DNA of 42,979 bases, taken from Planctomycetota bacterium (lineage in GTDB: Bacteria > Planctomycetota > Phycisphaerae > Sedimentisphaerales > Anaerohalosphaeraceae). The notes under the pieces were generated by a model. It did not search any database. It had not been told where the DNA came from and saw only the letters and a program-made list of their open reading frames with translations. The position numbers were made by a program, and so were the translations under genes. This document shows positions 25,915 through 33,889 of this stretch, one piece after another (positions within the stretch are counted from its first letter, which is position 1; each line of letters starts with the position of its first letter). The stretch covers positions 1-42,979 of the forward strand of contig DUZQ01000015.1 of the NCBI GenBank assembly GCA_013349435.1. Reading direction: 5' to 3'.

Positions 25915-26844
25915 GTGATTAACAGGATATTAAAGTTTTACACCAAGTACTTCGCCCTCTGGGTGCTCTTGTTTGCAGTCTTTGCCTATTTAATGCCTGC
26001 TCCCTTCGAGTCGCTCAGCGCATATAACCAATGGTTCTTTGCACTGACGATGTTCGGTATAGGCGCGGTACTCAGCCCCGATGACTTCGAACGAATTGCA
26101 AAGCAACCCCGCATAGTGCTTGTCGGCTCTGCGGCCCAGTTCACTATTATGCCCCTTGGTGCCTTCGCCGTGGCAAAAATTTTCAACCTCCAGCCGCAAT
26201 TAGCCGTTGGACTTATCCTGGCCGGCTGTATGCCCGGGGCAATGGCAAGTAACGTAATGAGCTATATCGCCGGAGCAGATGCCGCCTACTCGGTCTCGCT
26301 CACCGCCGTCTCTACGCTGCTGTGCCCGATTATAACTCCAGCCCTTACAAAGCTGCTCGCTGGTGCAATACTACCCGTGGATTTCTGGCGGATGTTTGCC
26401 GATGTCGTATTTATGGTGGTTCTGCCGTTGGCTGTCGGATTTTCGGTCCGCGCCGTTCTTAAAGAAAAAATCGACAAACTAAGACACGTATTTCCCGCTG
26501 TTTCCGTAACATTCATAATCTTCATCTGCTCGGTCGTAATCGCCGCCAATCGACAAAGACTCGGCCTAACCACGCTTTATCTCCTTGTACCGGTATTTGT
26601 ATTAAATATTTATGGAATGTCGGCCGGCTTTGCTCTTGGCACCGCCTGCAGGTTTTCCCCCCAAAGAAGACGCACACTAAGCATCGAGATTGGTATGCAA
26701 AACGCAGGACTCGGCACGGTCCTGGCGATTGAGCACTTCGGCGAAAAGTCCGCAATACCCGCCGCAATGTTCGTCTTTGTCTGCATCATCACCGCCTCGA
26801 TAATGGCGGAATTCTGGCAAAGAAATAAAGGTGATGTTCAATAA
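25915..26844 (+). CDS. bile acid:sodium symporter (BASS) family transporter
   Basis: A 309-residue membrane protein with about ten transmembrane helices of the BASS family. Conserved patterns include FALTMFGIGAVLSPDDF, the crossover helix LILAGCMPGAMASNVMSYIAGAD and EIGMQNAGLGTVLAIEHF. Bacterial members use sodium to import diverse organic anions, such as pyruvate, pantoate or sulfonates; the substrate here cannot be told. The start is GTG. No close ribosome binding site is obvious. The gene appears monocistronic. Confidence 0.9.
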   Translation: MINRILKFYTKYFALWVLLFAVFAYLMPAPFESLSAYNQWFFALTMFGIGAVLSPDDFERIAKQPRIVLVGSAAQFTIMPLGAFAVAKIFNLQPQLAVGLILAGCMPGAMASNVMSYIAGADAAYSVSLTAVSTLLCPIITPALTKLLAGAILPVDFWRMFADVVFMVVLPLAVGFSVRAVLKEKIDKLRHVFPAVSVTFIIFICSVVIAANRQRLGLTTLYLLVPVFVLNIYGMSAGFALGTACRFSPQRRRTLSIEIGMQNAGLGTVLAIEHFGEKSAIPAAMFVFVCIITASIMAEFWQRNKGDVQ

Positions 26845-26892
26845 TTCGCATCAATTCCGCCTCAAATCCCTGCTTGCCGCCGAAATAAAAAA

Positions 26893-26916
26893 GCGGAGAG
26901 AAACCTTTCTCTCCGC
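26893..26916 (-). terminator. intrinsic terminator of the small secreted-protein gene
   Basis: GCGGAGAGAAA (26893-26903) pairs perfectly with TTTCTCTCCGC (26906-26916) around CC. Read on the minus strand, it is followed by TTTTTTATTT. It lies between convergent genes and may also slow plus-strand transcription from the BASS gene. Confidence 0.8.
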
Positions 26917-26970
26917 ATACATTGCTCTTTTTCCTCGGCGGCTATTCTGCTCGGGCACTTTTGGAAAACT

Positions 26971-27219
26971 CTACTCCTTTGAGCAGCCGGACTTGTCTTG
27001 GTCCTGCTTCTGTTGTTGGTCCTTATCTTGTTCCTTGTCCGTATCTTGGTCCTGGTCCTTTTTCTGCTCTTTGTCCTGGCTTTTATCGCAGGACTTTGAC
27101 TCTTTTTTCGCCGAGCAACCTTCTGCTTTGACAGTGCTGGACGTCAGAAGCATGGCCCCTATGAAAAGCACGGTCAAAAGAGTTGCTAACGTTGTTACAC
27201 CTTTCAGTTTTTTAATCAT
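26971..27219 (-). CDS. small secreted Lys/Asp/Gln-rich protein
   Basis: An 82-residue protein. A basic N-terminus and a hydrophobic core (about 10-27) form a signal peptide cleaved after TVKA (about residue 32). The mature 50 residues are almost entirely Lys, Asp, Gln and Glu in an irregular KDQDQD/KEQDKD pattern, with Cys35, Cys44 and Cys79. The ATG at 27219 has AAAGGAG upstream; the longer frame starting 15 codons earlier has none. Such a highly charged disordered peptide could bind metals or a surface; no family is recognised. It has a structured leader and its own terminator. Confidence 0.75.
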   Translation of the reverse strand: MIKKLKGVTTLATLLTVLFIGAMLLTSSTVKAEGCSAKKESKSCDKSQDKEQKKDQDQDTDKEQDKDQQQKQDQDKSGCSKE

Positions 27220-27321
27220 TACCTTGTCTCCTTTAACTAATACAATCTCGAAATTTCGATTCAAATATTGGCACTTGTTATCGTGCCGATATTTCTAATG
27301 CTATATTATACCATTCTGGTA
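27219..27321 (-). promoter_or_regulatory. leader and promoter of the small secreted-protein gene, with nested inverted repeats
   Basis: Reading away from the ATG, the minus-strand leader contains the 12-bp palindrome TCGAAATTTCGA (27248-27259), a 10-bp stem ATATCGGCAC/GTGCCAATAT with one mismatch (27265-27292), a TATAAT-like -10 (complement near 27303), and the dyad TACCATTCTGGTA (27309-27321). The -35 is not clear. The dyad abuts the -10 and may be an operator. Confidence 0.4.
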
Positions 27322-27570
27322 GGATATCTGTTCAAAAAAATATCCATTCGTCTGAAAATTCAGCTTATACCATATTTTGAGCAGTTGCTCTGCAAAAGGC
27401 ACGTGATATTTTGAGTACGTTCTCGAATTAATTAACCACGGACACCAAGAGTACGGCTTTAGATTTCGGTACTGATTAAACACCTGCCCCTGTTGGCCGA
27501 TAAAGTAAATACCTATTCTGACCCGTTTGTGTTAAGGCGGGGTCCTGAACTAAAAAGAATTGGTGGTAAA

Positions 27571-29340
27571 ATGATAAAAATTACGGACCTGATTCGTAAC
27601 GCTCAGTCGCATCAACAATCAGACTGCAATCTGATTGTTGATGCAGACCTGTCTGTACAGGAGGCCCTTGACTGGATGGACAAAGAGGGTTGTAATTCTA
27701 TTGGCATCGACACCGAGGACTGCGAAAATTTCATAGTTCTTTCCAGGCAGGAACTGCTCGAAAGACTGTTAGCCGAGTTGGATAACGCTCAGGAGAATCT
27801 TATGCGGATTGATGAGCAACTTCAATGCTCCGTAAACGAAGAACTCGAGCTTATCGGCAGCAGCCCCGAGGAGCCGGCACCTCGTTCCGACCGGACCCTC
27901 GAACTTGCCTTTGCCAATATGACCGAAGGTGTCATAATCCTTGATGGTGCCGGGGCGGTTCAAAAGGCGAATCCGCCGGCCAAGATACTCCTCGGTTTGA
28001 GTGAAAAGGACGATTGTCGGACTGTAACGACGGTGATGGATGACCTTGGAATCAGAGAATTGATTTTATCCGACCGGACCGAGCGAACCTGTAAATCCGG
28101 CCAATTCAGGATTAGGGCTGCTCACCAGAAGGTATTGCAGATTACCTGGACACAAATGGTGGATGGCGACCGGCAATTACTTGGGAATGTGCTGACGCTG
28201 CACGACATAACAGATCGATTGGCTGCTGACAGGGCAAAAACCGAGTTTATTGCCGCAATATCACACGAACTAAGAACACCCCTTACGAGCCTGCAGAACT
28301 CTGTATCAAACATACTGGCCGGTGTTACAGGAAAAGTCAGCAGCAAAACCCGTTGCTACCTGCATACGATGAAGAGCGATTGTCGAAGGTTTGCCGACCT
28401 TATAAACGACCTGCTTGATATGGCAAAACTTGAAGCGGGTTCTTTGCCGATAAACCGATGTGTTATGAACATCGTTACTATGGTCGGCGATGTCATAAAC
28501 GATTTCGCTGACCAGGCAAAAAAACGGCAGGTGGAATTGCTTTGCGAGATTGACAGGCATGTCTCACCCGTTTATGCCGACCCCAAGCGTATCCGACAGG
28601 TCTTGTCAAATCTTGTCAGCAACGCCGTAAAATTTACCAGCCCCGGCGGACGCGTGTGTATTAGGTCTTATGACGCCGGGGATGACGTTGTTACTGTTGT
28701 CGAAGACACAGGTGTCGGGATATCGCTCGATTTGCAAAAGCAGATATTCAGCAAATTTTACCAGATAAGCAGACAAGCCGGGCCCGGCTATAACGGCAGC
28801 GGTCTGGGCCTTGCGATTTGTGACGGAATTGTCGCCGTACATGGCGGCTCTATCTGGGTACAAAGCAACGAAGGAAAAGGCAGTAAATTCTATTTCTCCC
28901 TCCCAAAGACGAATCCCTTCATTGTGCTGCGGAAGCACCTGGGCGCTCTGGCAAAGAGGAGTGGACGAAAGGCATCCAGGTTTGGGTTGTTCATCATAAA
29001 TTTTGACGTGCCCGGTGAACTGAAAGAGCGGTTAAAAAAGACTGTCGGTTCACTCGTGGGCGAAATGCTTACCGAAATTAACCCATTTGTTAACGGAACC
29101 GAGGATATCGCAATCCGAACGGAAGATTCGGAAATCATTCTGGTGGCTTCTGAAAAACAAAAGGGGTATATCAAGACACTTATAGAAAAAATCCAGAAAA
29201 TTACACAGAATAACCTGAGAAAAAAGTACGGTAACGCCCCTATTTTGCCGATGTTGGGAGTAGCCGTCTATCCCACCGATTCGCATGATATGGTGGAACT
29301 TGAGAAAATGGCAAGGCACGAGATCAGACAGATGGCCTGA
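27571..29340 (+). CDS. PAS-type histidine kinase with degenerate GGDEF-like C-terminus
   Basis: A 589-residue soluble kinase without transmembrane helices. An N-terminal region (about 1-70, CBS-half-like: VQEALDWMDKEGCNSIGI) and a coiled segment are followed by a PAS-like domain (about 108-215), HisKA with His232 in AAISHELRTPLTS, and an ATPase domain (about 340-455: N-box NLVSNAVKF, DTGVGIS, GSGLGLAI). Residues ~470-589 resemble a GGDEF cyclase fold: FGLFIINFD, then TEDSEIILV where GGDEFVVLL would stand, and GVAVYPTDSHDMVELEKMA. The catalytic motif is lost, so it may sense rather than make c-di-GMP or serve as a scaffold. The ATG at 27571 has GGTGG nearby; a TTG lies 78 bases upstream. It pairs with the next gene. 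Confidence 0.88.
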   Translation: MIKITDLIRNAQSHQQSDCNLIVDADLSVQEALDWMDKEGCNSIGIDTEDCENFIVLSRQELLERLLAELDNAQENLMRIDEQLQCSVNEELELIGSSPEEPAPRSDRTLELAFANMTEGVIILDGAGAVQKANPPAKILLGLSEKDDCRTVTTVMDDLGIRELILSDRTERTCKSGQFRIRAAHQKVLQITWTQMVDGDRQLLGNVLTLHDITDRLAADRAKTEFIAAISHELRTPLTSLQNSVSNILAGVTGKVSSKTRCYLHTMKSDCRRFADLINDLLDMAKLEAGSLPINRCVMNIVTMVGDVINDFADQAKKRQVELLCEIDRHVSPVYADPKRIRQVLSNLVSNAVKFTSPGGRVCIRSYDAGDDVVTVVEDTGVGISLDLQKQIFSKFYQISRQAGPGYNGSGLGLAICDGIVAVHGGSIWVQSNEGKGSKFYFSLPKTNPFIVLRKHLGALAKRSGRKASRFGLFIINFDVPGELKERLKKTVGSLVGEMLTEINPFVNGTEDIAIRTEDSEIILVASEKQKGYIKTLIEKIQKITQNNLRKKYGNAPILPMLGVAVYPTDSHDMVELEKMARHEIRQMA

Positions 29341-29397
29341 CCTCGAAAATGTTGCAGAACACGAACAGATGTTCAACGATAACGTTGGAGGATTGAT

Positions 29398-29817
29398 ATG
29401 TTTGATTTTTTGGGACTAAAAAAGAAAAACGACGATGTCAAGATACTTGTCGTCGATGATGAGCCGAACATCGTACAGACTCTTCAGGACAGGCTCGAGA
29501 TGAATGAATATACCGTCTTTACCGCCTGTAACGGAAAAGAGGGTTTGAAAAAGGCTCAACAGGAAAAGCCGGATGTCATTCTGCTTGACGTCATTATGCC
29601 CGTCATGGACGGACACGAGATGCTCGAGGTCCTCAGAAAACAGCCCGAATGTGATGGCATCTCGGTCATTATGCTCACGGCACGCAGCCAGACACAGGAC
29701 ATCGCACGTGCAAACGCCTGTGGCATCGATGACTATATCGTTAAACCTTTTGATTTGAGCGAACTGCTGGAAAAAATCGAGACTGTTCTGGAGAACCGAA
29801 AGGCTATGGCCAAGTAA
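29398..29817 (+). CDS. CheY-like single-domain response regulator
   Basis: A 139-residue receiver with no output domain. The acidic pocket lies in VVDDEPN, the phosphoacceptor Asp in VILLDVIMPVMDG (about residue 63) and the conserved Lys in DDYIVKPFDLSEL. It follows the histidine kinase after about 57 bases, so they are likely a cognate pair. The N-terminus starts with MFDFLGLKKKNDD before the receiver. Such stand-alone receivers act by protein contacts or pass phosphate onward; the target is not visible. Confidence 0.93.
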   Translation: MFDFLGLKKKNDDVKILVVDDEPNIVQTLQDRLEMNEYTVFTACNGKEGLKKAQQEKPDVILLDVIMPVMDGHEMLEVLRKQPECDGISVIMLTARSQTQDIARANACGIDDYIVKPFDLSELLEKIETVLENRKAMAK

Positions 29818-29882
29818 GGCGGATTCCCCCCTGAACTGTGAACCGCGCCTTATCGGTCCGTCCGCAGACCCGTTCCACAATC

Positions 29883-30494
29883 TTACACCGTAACCGCCTT
29901 GCTTAAGGCGGTTGTTTTTTGATATTTGACACTCCCCCAGCCGACCGGCTGATTGTTGATTGAGAGTATCTCGCTGCCGGTAATTAGCCAGTTTCCGTAT
30001 GCCGTTTTGGTCAGGTGCAATTTCATCTTGACGTACATAAGAGTCCCTCCGAGCGAATAGGGGTTCTGGGAATGAAGATGCAGACGGACTGAAATCTCGG
30101 CCTCGGCTTTTTGCCCTGATATTGTTATCTGCTCCTGCTGTTTCTTTATTCTCTCGGCAAACGGCTCCGACAGAAGCTCACGACAATAACCCATAAGGGC
30201 GTCTTTAGAGTAATGCCGCGAATCCGAGTAATCCGGCGAAACGATACTTGCGATACCGCCGACATCCTGGCCAATCACGGCTTGTCTTGCTGCTTCGATT
30301 AGCGATTCGATTTTTTCGTAGTCCGTCTCGATGAAATGCTCAAGGCACAAACCACCGACCGCAAGGACCGCCGGTATCAGCAGTTGCCACCATCGGCGAT
30401 TTTCAGGCCAGGTCTGCCGGATGATAACAACCACCGCCAGGGCAATAAGAGCCACCGTCAGTACCGGCCATTGAGTTTCAAAAATCTGACTCAC
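29883..30494 (-). CDS. membrane protein of unknown function with NTF2-like tail
   Basis: A 203-residue protein with two N-terminal transmembrane helices (about 9-26 and 36-54), followed by a domain that looks NTF2-like (SLIEAARQAVIGQDVGGIASI, and paired strands KAEAEISVRLHL, GGTLMYVKMKLHLTKT, NWLITGSEIL). The last strand pattern YGNWLITGSE resembles that of the lipoprotein at 25274. Function unknown. It starts 25 bases after the surE stop and is likely co-transcribed. Its final codons overlap a terminator that belongs to the convergent kinase operon. Confidence 0.8.
   Translation of the reverse strand: MSQIFETQWPVLTVALIALAVVVIIRQTWPENRRWWQLLIPAVLAVGGLCLEHFIETDYEKIESLIEAARQAVIGQDVGGIASIVSPDYSDSRHYSKDALMGYCRELLSEPFAERIKKQQEQITISGQKAEAEISVRLHLHSQNPYSLGGTLMYVKMKLHLTKTAYGNWLITGSEILSINNQPVGWGSVKYQKTTALSKAVTV
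29892..29920 (+). terminator. intrinsic terminator of the kinase-regulator operon
   Basis: AACCGCCTT (29892-29900) pairs with AAGGCGGTT (29905-29913) around GCTT and is followed by GTTTTTT. It ends plus-strand transcription from the kinase and CheY-like genes, while on the minus strand it encodes the last residues of the opposing membrane protein. Confidence 0.85.
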
Positions 30495-30519
30495 GTTAAA
30501 GCCCGTCTTTCGTAAACGT

Positions 30520-31293
30520 TCAGTCTTTGGTCTTTTCCCGCGTCCCGATATGCCACGTTATACGTTCTAATGTTTGATTAACCTCGTGGTCGGTCATGTC
30601 AAAATGCAATGCCGTAACGGTGATAAAGCCGTCAAACAAAGCGACCGTATCCGTACAGGCGCTCTTTTCGTCACGGTGGTTACCCCCGCCGAGTTGATAT
30701 AATGTTTGACCGTGCTCATCACTTTGGGTTGTATAATGTTCATGATAACCGCTGGTCGATTGACTCACCACCTTGACACCTTTCGGCTCACCCTTTGACA
30801 ACATCGGAACGTTTATATTTATAACACTGCCTGGGCTTAAGGGCAGGAGCTTTTCGATGACACCGAGTCCATACTCTGCAGCCGTGTCAAAATCCGTATC
30901 CTCTTCGTAGGCAACGCTCAAAGCCACAGAAGGTATCGAGAAAAACGCCGCCTCCATCGCCGCCGCTACCGTTCCCGAATAATAAACATTGACCCCGACA
31001 TTTGCGCCGTGATTCATCCCGGAAACAACTAAATCAACCTTCTCGTCCGTCAGTTCCATTATACCCAGCTTTACACAATCCGCCGGCGAGCCGTTCACAC
31101 TGTACCCGGCGAACTTTCCCGTCAAATCCACCTTGTCGCACATCAAAGGCTCGAACGATATACTGTGGCTTGCACCTGATTTGCTCTCGGCGGGCGCTAC
31201 GACACTTACTCGGCCGAGTCTGGTGAGTTTTTTATATATCGCCGCAAGCCCCGGAGCGAATATCCCGTCATCATTTGTAAGTAGTATATGCAC
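30520..31293 (-). CDS. surE: 5'/3'-nucleotidase SurE
   Basis: A 257-residue acid phosphatase that removes phosphate from nucleoside 5'- and 3'-monophosphates and is linked to stationary-phase survival in E. coli. The metal-binding N-terminus LLTNDDGIFAPG and the later VVSGMNHGANVGVNVYYSGTVAAAMEA are diagnostic. The start is GTG. A near-consensus promoter lies about 40 bases upstream, back to back with the gpsA promoter. The downstream membrane-protein gene likely shares the transcript. Confidence 0.95.
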   Translation of the reverse strand: MHILLTNDDGIFAPGLAAIYKKLTRLGRVSVVAPAESKSGASHSISFEPLMCDKVDLTGKFAGYSVNGSPADCVKLGIMELTDEKVDLVVSGMNHGANVGVNVYYSGTVAAAMEAAFFSIPSVALSVAYEEDTDFDTAAEYGLGVIEKLLPLSPGSVININVPMLSKGEPKGVKVVSQSTSGYHEHYTTQSDEHGQTLYQLGGGNHRDEKSACTDTVALFDGFITVTALHFDMTDHEVNQTLERITWHIGTREKTKD

Positions 31294-31332
31294 GATTACA
31301 ACCCGCCTGAATCTGATTTTCGTATCGTCTCA

Positions 31333-31361
31333 ATTATAATTGCTCAACCCGCATGATTCAA
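31333..31361 (-). promoter_or_regulatory. promoter of surE
   Basis: On the minus strand TTGAAT, a 17-bp spacer and TATAAT. The leader to the GTG start is about 33 bases. Confidence 0.7.
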
Positions 31362-31368
31362 TGAATTA

Positions 31369-31397
31369 TTGCAATCGGGGCTGATTTTGGTTTTAAT
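31369..31397 (+). promoter_or_regulatory. promoter of gpsA, predicted leaderless transcript
   Basis: TTGCAA, a 17-bp spacer and TTTAAT. The -10 ends 6 bases before the gpsA ATG, so the start codon itself is the likely first transcribed base, and no ribosome binding site fits upstream. Its -35 lies 7 bases from the -35 of the divergent surE promoter. Confidence 0.65.
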
Positions 31398-31403
31398 ATC
31401 GGT

Positions 31404-32399
31404 ATGTTCGAAAAGATAACCATAATAGGCGACGGTGCTATGGGAAGCATCTGCGCGATGCTCCTGTGCGAAAAGGGGCTGAGCGTTACAATGTGGGGCT
31501 ATGACGCTGAGCAGTTAGCTCAGATTGAAGCTGCTCGCCAAAACGTTCGTTTCCTGCCCGGCCATAAACTTCCGGAAAAACTCCTTTTTGAATCACGAGA
31601 CGACAAAGCTTTCGCCGGCGCCGGTCTTGTTGTTTCCGCTGTTCCGTGCCAGTTTATGCGAGGCATTTGGAAGAGATTAAAATCGTACGCGCCCCCTGAT
31701 ATCCCGTTTGTAAGCGTAACAAAGGGAATCGAAAACACGACCCTGCTTCGACCAAGCGAGATTTTGACCGATGTACTGGGGCCGGCTCACGACATAGCAG
31801 TCCTGTCCGGGCCTACCATAGCCGATGAAGTTGCCGACAAGATGCCTGCTACAGCTTCGGTGGCAAGCACCGATGACGAACTTGCTGAAAAAGTCCAGAC
31901 CGCTTTTGCAACACCCTACTTCAGGGTTTATACAAACGACGACATTTTAGGAGTGGAATTGGCCGGCGCGGTCAAAAATGTGATAGCAATCGCCGCCGGT
32001 GTCATAGACGGAGTCCGGGCGGGCGATAATGCCAAGGCCGCACTTGTCAGCAGAGGACTTGCCGAAATCAAGAGGCTCGGCCTGGCCATGGGCGCTAAAG
32101 AGAGCACCTTCGCCGGACTCAGCGGCCTGGGTGATCTGGTCACAACCTGCATCTCGCCAAAGGGCAGAAACCGTTCATTCGGCGAGAGAATCGGAAGGGG
32201 ACTCTCAACCGCTGAGGCACTCAAAGCTACCGACAGTGTGGTCGAAGGTGTTGCAACCGCAGAATCGGTTCTTGCACTTGCAAAACGCTACAATATCGAG
32301 ATGCCCATAACCGAAGCCGTTCATGCCGTCATCGTCGAAGATAAAAGCGTCCAAACCGCCATACATGACCTGATGACAAGACAGTTAAAAGCTGAATAA
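31404..32399 (+). CDS. gpsA: NAD(P)-dependent glycerol-3-phosphate dehydrogenase
   Basis: Reduces dihydroxyacetone phosphate to sn-glycerol 3-phosphate, the backbone of phospholipids. The 331-residue protein opens with the Rossmann motif IIGDGAMGSIC (Asp in the second glycine-loop position). The catalytic Lys lies in GAVKNVIAIAAGVIDG, and GLGDLVTTCIS and GRNRSFGERIGRG are family hallmarks. Length is normal. The predicted transcript starts at the ATG. The gene stands alone, divergent from surE. Confidence 0.96.
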   Translation: MFEKITIIGDGAMGSICAMLLCEKGLSVTMWGYDAEQLAQIEAARQNVRFLPGHKLPEKLLFESRDDKAFAGAGLVVSAVPCQFMRGIWKRLKSYAPPDIPFVSVTKGIENTTLLRPSEILTDVLGPAHDIAVLSGPTIADEVADKMPATASVASTDDELAEKVQTAFATPYFRVYTNDDILGVELAGAVKNVIAIAAGVIDGVRAGDNAKAALVSRGLAEIKRLGLAMGAKESTFAGLSGLGDLVTTCISPKGRNRSFGERIGRGLSTAEALKATDSVVEGVATAESVLALAKRYNIEMPITEAVHAVIVEDKSVQTAIHDLMTRQLKAE

Positions 32400-32632
32400 A
32401 GTAAACGATTGACACTTACAGAAACTGAGCCGGGCAGTAATATTAACAGAAGCCATGCCGCGCAAGCGGCCGAATCCGGCATTAGACATAACACATAAAG
32501 CATCACGTAATACGAGACACGAGAACCGAGACACGAGCGACGGGCGACGAATATGCTCTGAGTGCCCCACTATCATCCTGTGGGTACTGTTAAAACCTCT
32601 CAAAATCACGAACTATGAGAAATGCGTGTTAA

Positions 32633-32665
32633 GGGCAGGAAGGTGTAGCCTGTCCTGCCCTTTTT
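32633..32665 (+). terminator. intrinsic terminator between gpsA and the sugar cluster
   Basis: GGGCAGGA (32633-32640) pairs with TCCTGCCC (32653-32660), with A32632 and T32661 extending the stem, and TTTTT follows on the plus strand. It lies about 230 bases beyond gpsA. The intervening region contains CGAGACACGAG-type direct repeats (about 32511-32550) but no supportable gene. Confidence 0.7.
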
Positions 32666-32690
32666 GCACATTTCAAATCACAAATAACTG

Positions 32691-33758
32691 TCAGCCGCCG
32701 GCTGAATTGACGAATTTGCTGATTTCATTGCGGTCGGTCAAAATAGATATTTCCAGCTCGTAGGTTCTGCTTTTGCCGGGGCCGAGCTTGACGAGTTGTC
32801 TTTGCTTGCCTGCTGCAATCTGGCCTATCGGCGGATTCGTACCCGGCTCAAGAGCACAGACATAATCGCCGAAGCCCCAGTGCTGCCAGTTGCACATCCA
32901 CGGCAGATTCTTCTTGTTGTACTTCATAACAAGAGCCATTTTCAGCTTCTTGTTGTTGATGCCGATTGTACAGTTGCCGTTACGGCCACCCTTTACATCT
33001 ACGAATCCGCAAGCCTCACGTCCTTTGTGAATAGTCAGGGGCTTCTGGCACTTTTTGTAGTTATGCCTGCTTGCGAAAAGCTCGTCATCCTGCTCCAGGC
33101 CGCGTGACTTGCACTTGCCCTTCCAGATGAGGTCGGCGCCCTCGTCAACGAGAGGCCACCCGAAATTGCAGTGATACAACATCATATGCGGCATAGTCTG
33201 CGAGGCGAGATTTGTAACAACGTCGTGGATGCGAACCGCTGGCTCGCCGAGTCTCGAGGAGATTGTTCTTCTCAGTTCGTAATTCACCCCGAAAAGACGC
33301 GTCTGCTTGACCACACCGGTTATGCTCATCTCAAGGTTTCCGGCTGCAAGGTCCGGTTGAACTATCGACTCAATCGATGCGGGGATATTGTTTATCCTGC
33401 CGTGCAGACCCCGCTCCTCGTTCTTATCTTTTTCCGGTCCGCCCGCGTGAGTCAGTCCGCAGGTAGCCAAAAAACCGCCCCCGAATGAATAAAGCCATTC
33501 AAGGTCATGCGCAGAATCCGGTCTTGGAGCCGTAACACCTGCATGGCTCAGCCACGCAAGGCTGTGCTCATTATAAAATGCCTCGGCAATATCCATTCCC
33601 CTGTCAATCACTACCTTGTACCGCAAACCCGTTCCGGTATTTACCCACGCGACCCGAACACCTTTTCCAAGCCCGTTATCCAGTACGGAAGTCTCAATAC
33701 CGCCTACCTGAGCCGTGTTACAAATCTTATCCTTCCACGGATATCTCTTCTTAGCCAT
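32691..33758 (-). CDS. DUF4432 family, aldose-1-epimerase-like protein
   Basis: A 355-residue protein of the DUF4432 family, a galactose-mutarotase-like beta-sandwich. Conserved elements are KVVIDRGMDIAEAFYNEHSLAWLS, GGGFLATCGLTHAGGP, HDVVTNLASQTMPHMMLYHCNFGWPL and NWQHWGFGDYVCALEPGTNP. These occur in carbohydrate clusters and probably interconvert sugar anomers or isomers; the exact activity is unknown. It is the last gene of the sugar cluster, 131 bases after the aldo/keto reductase. An AGGAG-type site precedes the ATG. Confidence 0.9.
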   Translation of the reverse strand: MAKKRYPWKDKICNTAQVGGIETSVLDNGLGKGVRVAWVNTGTGLRYKVVIDRGMDIAEAFYNEHSLAWLSHAGVTAPRPDSAHDLEWLYSFGGGFLATCGLTHAGGPEKDKNEERGLHGRINNIPASIESIVQPDLAAGNLEMSITGVVKQTRLFGVNYELRRTISSRLGEPAVRIHDVVTNLASQTMPHMMLYHCNFGWPLVDEGADLIWKGKCKSRGLEQDDELFASRHNYKKCQKPLTIHKGREACGFVDVKGGRNGNCTIGINNKKLKMALVMKYNKKNLPWMCNWQHWGFGDYVCALEPGTNPPIGQIAAGKQRQLVKLGPGKSRTYELEISILTDRNEISKFVNSAGG

Positions 33759-33821
33759 AATAAACCGCTCCTTTCAATCTGTTAATTTGAGTCTTCTTAA
33801 AACACACAACTTTTTCCCACA

Positions 33822-33836
33822 ATGACTCGAAGTCAT
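33822..33836. repeat. short inverted repeat between AKR and DUF4432 genes
   Basis: ATGACT-CGA-AGTCAT. It may be an attenuating or mRNA-stabilising hairpin. No T-run follows on the transcribed minus strand. Confidence 0.35.
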
Positions 33837-33889
33837 CATTTTCCTGCAATTGCCGCCATCAATCGATTAAGTCCGGGCGATAAACGATG

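Noticed and set aside
26831-27298. Plus-strand 155-codon frame rich in Leu, Ser and Trp
   Set aside because: It is the reverse complement of the charged secreted protein and runs through the terminator; the minus strand has a signal peptide, ribosome binding site and terminator.
32455-32763. Plus-strand 102-codon frame after gpsA
   Set aside because: It spans CGAGACACGAG-type repeats and a terminator, and overlaps the end of the DUF4432 gene.
33822-33836. Hairpin considered as an intrinsic terminator before the DUF4432 gene
   Set aside because: No T-run follows the stem on the transcribed strand.
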